Of a stretch of DNA of 64,000 bases, positions 59,814 to 64,000 are shown one piece after another. The stretch is from NCBI RefSeq assembly GCF_017301615.1, contig NZ_CP059066.1, positions 1,144,001 to 1,208,000 of the forward strand, given 5' to 3'. The stretch comes from Koleobacter methoxysyntrophicus (GTDB lineage Bacteria > Bacillota > Thermosediminibacteria > Koleobacterales > Koleobacteraceae). The position numbers and the translations under genes are program-made. Position 1 is the stretch's first letter; each line of letters begins with the position of its first letter. The notes under the pieces are model-generated. The model ran no database searches. It had not been told where the DNA came from and saw nothing but the letters and a program-made list of their open reading frames with translations.

Positions 59814-59948
59814 AATACTTTACTTTAGGAAACGTTACGTTTGGTTAATAAACTATATGGCTATTCCTTTAGCTCAGGGGGAATTAAATAAATCCCTCCG
59901 CTTGCCGTTCGTATCGCTCTCAGCTCCGCTCACTAAACTAAAGTAAGC
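59814..59948. repeat. MITE-like dispersed repeat, copy D
   Basis: Left end ACTTTACTTTAGGAAACG, inner CCTTTAGCTCAGG, right end CTAAACTAAAGTAAG forming terminal inverted repeats (CTTACTTTAG/CTAAAGTAAG). The AGCTCCGCTCACT and CCCTCCGCTTGCCGTT blocks are the inverted counterparts of copy B. The rest of the 59536-59813 gap, after the terminator, shows nothing recognisable. Confidence 0.6.
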
Positions 59949-59972
59949 ATGGAAAAGGAGGAAATTTACAAT

Positions 59973-61061
59973 TTGAATATAAAAGAAATCAAACCTGAAG
60001 AAAGGGAACTTTTCAATAACTTTATGGCAAACGGGCCTAAAGGCCATATCCTTCAGTCGTATGAATGGGGAGAAGTAAAAGAAACAACAGGATGGGAACC
60101 CATAAGGCTGCTGGTTGAAGATGAAGGCCGCATTAAAGCGGGGATTTCCGTCCTTAAAAGACCGCTGCCTCTGCCCGGAAAGTCCATCTACTATGCACCT
60201 CGGGGTCCGGTCGCCGATTTTTCGGACCATAAAACCCTTGATTTTCTCCTGGGGGAAATAAGGAAAAGGGCTCTGCGGGATAATGCCCTTTTTTTAAAAA
60301 TTGACCCCGATATACCTGCAGAGAACAAGGGCGCGGCAGTAAATTACCTTGAAAGCCGCGGTTTTGTGTCATCCGATAAAGGCTTAAACTTTGAAGGGGT
60401 CCAGCCCAAATTCGTCTTCCGCCTTTCCCTTGACAGACCCATTGATGAAATCTTTCAGAATATGCAAAGCAAAACCCGCTACAATATCCGCCTTGCCGAA
60501 AGGAAGGGCGTAACCGTGAAGGAAGACTGCACAAAGCAGGACCTGGAGGAATTTTATAAAATCCTTCTTGTTACATGTGAAAGGGACGGCTTCATGGTAA
60601 GGTCCTATGACTATTTTGAGGCGATGTGGGAAAAATTGGTCAAAAGAGGTTATGCCAGACTGTTTATGGCCCATTACCGGGGTAAGGCTATTGCCGGCAC
60701 CCTGGCCTTCATATTCGGAGATAAAGCATGGTATGTGTATGGGGCCTCCAGCAATGAATACAGAAACGTGATGCCGAACTATGCCCTCCAGTGGCGGATG
60801 ATAGAGTGGGCGAAAGAGAACGGATGCACAATATATGATTTCAGAGGCGTCTCAGGGGACTTAAACCCTAAAAATCCCCTTTACGGCCTTTACAGGTTCA
60901 AGAAGGGATTCGGGGGGGAGTTTACGGAATTTATAGGGGAATACGACCTCCCGTTCTCAAAACCCCTGTATTTCCTGTGGGAAAAGGGTATTCCCCTTTA
61001 CAGGGAGGCCCGCAGGAAGATAATCAATTTGACAAGGAAGTTTAATAAATGCCTGACTTAA
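59973..61061 (+). CDS. FemAB-family peptidoglycan bridge-forming aminoacyltransferase
   Basis: About 362 residues with two GNAT-like folds, FemA/FemX family: transfers amino acids from tRNA to the lipid II stem peptide. Family blocks are ILQSYEWGEVKE near the start, the MQSKTRYNIRLAERKGV block and NYALQWRMIEWAKENG/YDFRGVSGD near the end. The TTG at 59973 has AAAGGAGGA about 10 bp upstream; an ATG at 59949 lies before that site. No helical arm insertion, so it is the short FemX-like form. Confidence 0.87.
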   Translation: MNIKEIKPEERELFNNFMANGPKGHILQSYEWGEVKETTGWEPIRLLVEDEGRIKAGISVLKRPLPLPGKSIYYAPRGPVADFSDHKTLDFLLGEIRKRALRDNALFLKIDPDIPAENKGAAVNYLESRGFVSSDKGLNFEGVQPKFVFRLSLDRPIDEIFQNMQSKTRYNIRLAERKGVTVKEDCTKQDLEEFYKILLVTCERDGFMVRSYDYFEAMWEKLVKRGYARLFMAHYRGKAIAGTLAFIFGDKAWYVYGASSNEYRNVMPNYALQWRMIEWAKENGCTIYDFRGVSGDLNPKNPLYGLYRFKKGFGGEFTEFIGEYDLPFSKPLYFLWEKGIPLYREARRKIINLTRKFNKCLT

Positions 61062-61103
61062 ACAAAAACCAAACAAAAAGCAAACTTTGCGGAGGTGAAG
61101 TAA

Positions 61104-63494
61104 ATGACAAAGTACCCGAGAGAAATCCCTGCAGACGAACTTAAACAGGTCTGCCCCCCGGAACTCTTCAACTTCAAGACTACAGAAGAAATTCAACCTC
61201 TTCAGGGCATTATCGGCCAGGAGAGGGCGGTAAAGGCAATGGAATTCGGGCTGAATATTAACAACAAGGGCTATAACATCTACATTGCAGGCCAGTCGGG
61301 AACTGGAAAGACCACCTATGCCAGGACAATAGTTTCAAAGAAAGCAAAGGAAGGGAAAATCCCCGATGACTGGTGCTATATCTACAATTTCCACCAGCCT
61401 GAAAAACCGCTGGCCCTTCGCCTTCCTGCCGGAAAAGGGACCGCATTTGTTAAGGATATGGAGAATCTCATCGATGAACTCAGAGAGGATATTCCCAAGG
61501 CTTTCGACAGTGAGGAGTACGAGAAACAAAAGGTCAGTGTTATGGAAAGGTACCAGGAGGAAAGCAACAAATTAATTGAGGAACTGGAAGAGAGGGCACT
61601 TGAGGAAGGGTTTATGCTGAAAAGGACGGGCAAGGGGATAATAACCGTACCGCTTATAGACGGCAAACCGCTCGAGCCCGGTGAATACGACAACCTTCCC
61701 GAGGAAACCAAGAAAAAAATAAATGAAAAAACCAGGATTATCCAGAGCTGGATGGACGAGGTCATGAGGAAGATAAAGGCCCTGGAGCAGCAGGCCAGGG
61801 GAGAACTGGCGGATATCGAAAAGAAGCTGGGTCTTGCCGCCGTTAAACCCAGTATAGACCACCTTAAGGATAAATACAGGGATTTTCCCGAGGCAGTTGC
61901 ATATTTGGAAGAGGTCCAGAAGGATATAATCAAGCACATAAGTGCCTTTATAGGCAAGGATGACAAAAATTCCCCGTTTCCATTCCCGCTGCCGGTTAAA
62001 GATGACAGCTTTTTTGTCAGGTACAAAATTAACCTCTTCGTAAATAACAGGGATACGGAAGGGGCACCGGTGGTATGGGAAACAAACCCGACGTATTACA
62101 ACCTCTTCGGCAAGATAGAAGGAAGGAGCCAGTTCGGTGCTGTTACCACCGACTTTACCATGATAAGGAGCGGTTCTATCCACAGGGCCAACGGCGGGTA
62201 CCTGATCCTCCAGGCCGAGGACGTCCTGAAGGACCCCTTTGCCTGGGACGCCCTGAAAAGGACCCTTGAAAACCAGGAGGCGGTCGTAGAAAACATAGGG
62301 GAGCAGTACAGGACCATGCCTACGGTGACGCTCAAGCCCCAGCCTATTCCCATAAACGTGAAGGTTATACTGATCGGGAGCCCCTGGGTCTATCAGCTGC
62401 TTTACAACCTGGACAGGGATTTCAGGGAACTCTTCAAAATCAAGGCCCAGTTCGACACTACAATGGAAAGGAACGAAGAGAACATAAAGAAATATACGGC
62501 CTTTATCAGCGCCGTATGCACCAGGGAGGGGCTCCTGCACTTCGAAGCAGGGGCGGTAAGCCGGGTTATTGAGCACAGCTGCCGTATGGCCGAAGAGAAG
62601 GGGAAGCTGTCAACCCGTTTCAATGAAATCGTTGAGGTCCTGTATGAGGCCAGTGCATGGGCCCGGGCCGACGGAAGCAGATACGTAACGGCAGACCATG
62701 TAGAGAAGGCAATTGTGGAAAAGGTTGCAAGGTCCAATCTTGTTGAAGAAAAGGTCCGCGAAATGATCGAAAGGGGGCATATCCTTGTTGACACCGAAGG
62801 CTCTGTAGTGGGCCAGGTCAACGGCCTTTCGGTATACCACCTTGGGGATTACGCCTTCGGCCAGCCTTCCAGGATAACGGCCCGCACCTTCCTTGGAGAA
62901 AAGGGTGTTATCAATATTGAGAGGGAGGTCGAGTTAAGCGGCAGCATCCACGATAAAGGGGTACTCATCCTTTCAGGCTTTTTAGGCGGGCAGTACGCTT
63001 CCGATAAGCCTCTAACCCTTTCTGCAAGCCTGTGCTTTGAACAGAATTACGGGGGTGTTGACGGAGACAGCGCTACATGTGCAGAACTCATTGCCCTTCT
63101 TTCCAGCATTTCCGGGATTCCCGTAAAACAAAACCTGGCAATCACCGGTTCCCTGAACCAGAGGGGAGAGGTTCAGCCCATCGGAGGGGTAAACCACAAG
63201 ATAGAAGGTTTCTTTAAGGTCTGCAGGGCAAAAGGGCTTACAGGAGACCAGGGCGTGGTGATACCCCATCAGAATGTGGAAAACCTGATGCTTTCAGGGG
63301 AGGTAATAGAAGCCGTCCGGGACGGCAAGTTCCACATATATACGGCGAAAACCATAGATGACTGCATTGAGCTCATGACAGGTGTCAGTGCGGAAGAATT
63401 CCACAAAAAGGTAAATGAAAGCCTGGAGGGATTTGCACGCATGGCAGAAGAATTTTCGTCTATCGGCAGAGGTGAAAAAGGAGACAAAAACTAA
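61104..63494 (+). CDS. ATP-dependent protease, Lon family (AAA_32/LonB-like)
   Basis: 796 residues. P-loop in GQSGTGKTT (about 64-72), a coiled helical insertion (about 140-270), second AAA segment, and C-terminal Lon protease domain with the Ser-Lys dyad: serine in GDSATCAEL (about 656), lysine in VNHKIEGFF (about 698). It lacks the classical Lon N-domain and belongs to the family of putative ATP-dependent proteases common in Firmicutes and thermophiles. Substrates unknown. ATG 61104 follows GGAGGTGAA. Confidence 0.9.
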   Translation: MTKYPREIPADELKQVCPPELFNFKTTEEIQPLQGIIGQERAVKAMEFGLNINNKGYNIYIAGQSGTGKTTYARTIVSKKAKEGKIPDDWCYIYNFHQPEKPLALRLPAGKGTAFVKDMENLIDELREDIPKAFDSEEYEKQKVSVMERYQEESNKLIEELEERALEEGFMLKRTGKGIITVPLIDGKPLEPGEYDNLPEETKKKINEKTRIIQSWMDEVMRKIKALEQQARGELADIEKKLGLAAVKPSIDHLKDKYRDFPEAVAYLEEVQKDIIKHISAFIGKDDKNSPFPFPLPVKDDSFFVRYKINLFVNNRDTEGAPVVWETNPTYYNLFGKIEGRSQFGAVTTDFTMIRSGSIHRANGGYLILQAEDVLKDPFAWDALKRTLENQEAVVENIGEQYRTMPTVTLKPQPIPINVKVILIGSPWVYQLLYNLDRDFRELFKIKAQFDTTMERNEENIKKYTAFISAVCTREGLLHFEAGAVSRVIEHSCRMAEEKGKLSTRFNEIVEVLYEASAWARADGSRYVTADHVEKAIVEKVARSNLVEEKVREMIERGHILVDTEGSVVGQVNGLSVYHLGDYAFGQPSRITARTFLGEKGVINIEREVELSGSIHDKGVLILSGFLGGQYASDKPLTLSASLCFEQNYGGVDGDSATCAELIALLSSISGIPVKQNLAITGSLNQRGEVQPIGGVNHKIEGFFKVCRAKGLTGDQGVVIPHQNVENLMLSGEVIEAVRDGKFHIYTAKTIDDCIELMTGVSAEEFHKKVNESLEGFARMAEEFSSIGRGEKGDKN

Positions 63495-63495
63495 A

Positions 63496-63523
63496 GAAGG
63501 GGAATAGAATACTATTCCCCTTC
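63496..63523. terminator. Convergent terminator hairpin
   Basis: A perfect 12-bp stem GAAGGGGAATAG (63496-63507) / complement (63512-63523) with a 4-base loop. It overlaps the stop of the minus-strand gene; a T-rich tail exists on the minus strand only. Confidence 0.7.
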
Positions 63524-64000
63524 ATCTTCATCCCCGGGTATAACCACGGGGTCAAGGATTTCAATTTCCCGGGCTTCAATTTCATCGTCTTCATTGACGG
63601 TTCCGACCGCTATTATTTCCATATTTTCATCAATCAGTGAAGGGTCAGCAATTCTGTCTCCTGCCAAAACTACCGTATCTCCGCCCAAATTTACCTTTAC
63701 GCTGTACTCTTCTTCCATAGGGTAGTGGGGCCTGAGCTTCAAATAGCCAAAACCGCCGCTGACAGACAGCACCTTCCCGGGAGCCCTCCTTATCAGAGGC
63801 TTCTGTTTACTGTCCCCGACCCTTATATACACAATTTCCCCTGATTTATCCGTTAAAAAACCGATGTCGTCGGCTTCTGCTATCTCTTCAAAGTCCATTC
63901 TGCCCTTTTCATTGAAAACCCTTACCTGCTTCTTAACCCTGAAGCTCTTCATTCTTCCGTTTGCCAGCATTACATGGAGGGCCTTCCTGTCCTGCGTTTT
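63512..64000 (-). CDS. Uncharacterised protein, C-terminal part (5' partial)
   Basis: The frame continues without stop through the right edge, so the ATG at 63970 is probably internal and the gene starts outside the window. About 160 residues visible: alternating beta strands with G.V.....G patterns similar in style to the non-SLH part of surface proteins near 5-7 kb, and an acidic C-terminus (GDEDEGE). No family or catalytic motif recognised. Confidence 0.55.
   Translation of the reverse strand, partial: KTQDRKALHVMLANGRMKSFRVKKQVRVFNEKGRMDFEEIAEADDIGFLTDKSGEIVYIRVGDSKQKPLIRRAPGKVLSVSGGFGYLKLRPHYPMEEEYSVKVNLGGDTVVLAGDRIADPSLIDENMEIIAVGTVNEDDEIEAREIEILDPVVIPGDEDEGE

Noticed and set aside
61382-62576. 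Long minus-strand frames (up to 334 codons) inside the Lon-family gene
   Set aside because: They are fully antisense to a well-conserved protease and lack starts, ribosome sites or domain signatures.

Overview
The window reads as chromosome of an endospore-forming, anaerobic, probably thermophilic member of the Clostridia. The sporulation genes (spoIIR, an alpha/beta-type SASP, spmA/spmB), S-layer-homology (SLH) proteins, lysine 2,3-aminomutase, the PFL-like/ACT pair and strong AGGAGG-type ribosome sites with frequent GTG/TTG starts all fit this. The placement near Thermosediminibacter or Tepidanaerobacter relatives is inference; there is no rRNA or tRNA gene here to anchor it.

Layout. 1-8.6 kb: a surface-protein block, with a giant IPT/TIG-repeat protein running in from the left edge and two translationally coupled SLH proteins. 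8.6-10.4 kb (minus): DUF711/PFL-like protein and its ACT-domain partner. 10.6-13.2 kb: spoIIR and an Orn/Lys/Arg decarboxylase. 13.1-16.7 kb (minus): an N-acetylmuramic-acid type PTS locus in decay. The EIIBC permease is whole, MupG has lost its middle, MurQ is frameshifted and cut at its 3' end, and only the tail of an EIIA domain remains. 17-25 kb: SASP, an AT-rich DUF234 ATPase behind a striking 42-bp palindromic operator, a glycosyltransferase, an MBL-fold hydrolase, RidA, a broken sugar-kinase/aldolase region, a peptidoglycan-binding PQQ-propeller protein and murI. 25.2-26.5 kb: hicA-hicB followed by a coupled SecB-like gene, a candidate toxin-antitoxin-chaperone module. 26.7-36.9 kb: a complete de novo UMP operon (pyrB-pyrC-carA-carB-pyrK-pyrD-pyrF-pyrE) behind a PyrR-type attenuator and a second, unexplained structured leader element. 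37-40.7 kb: a mobile-element graveyard (DUF4338 fragment, transposase tail, IS607-type tnpA with a frameshift and an intact tnpB). 40.8-45.6 kb: argS, a PAS/sigma-54 activator and kamA behind a sigma-54 promoter. 46-50.5 kb: MBL hydrolase, the spmB-spmA-L,D-transpeptidase operon (minus) and a CtpA protease. 51-57 kb: GntR regulator, AtuA/DUF1446, DUF4387 and a tripartite tricarboxylate transporter (TctC-TctB-TctA). 57-64 kb: pyrG, a heptad-repeat coiled-coil protein, a FemAB transferase, a Lon-family protease and the C-terminal part of an uncharacterised protein running off the right edge.

How it works together. UMP synthesis (pyr operon) feeds CTP synthase (pyrG) 20 kb away. kamA and its activator point to lysine use through beta-lysine. 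The TctCBA/DUF1446/DUF4387 set looks like a GntR-controlled uptake and breakdown operon for an unidentified carboxylate. Several genes (SLH, L,D-transpeptidase, FemAB, murI, PG-binding proteins) act on the cell wall. A dispersed MITE-like repeat family, about 100-145 bp with short terminal inverted repeats, occurs at least four times between 37 and 60 kb.
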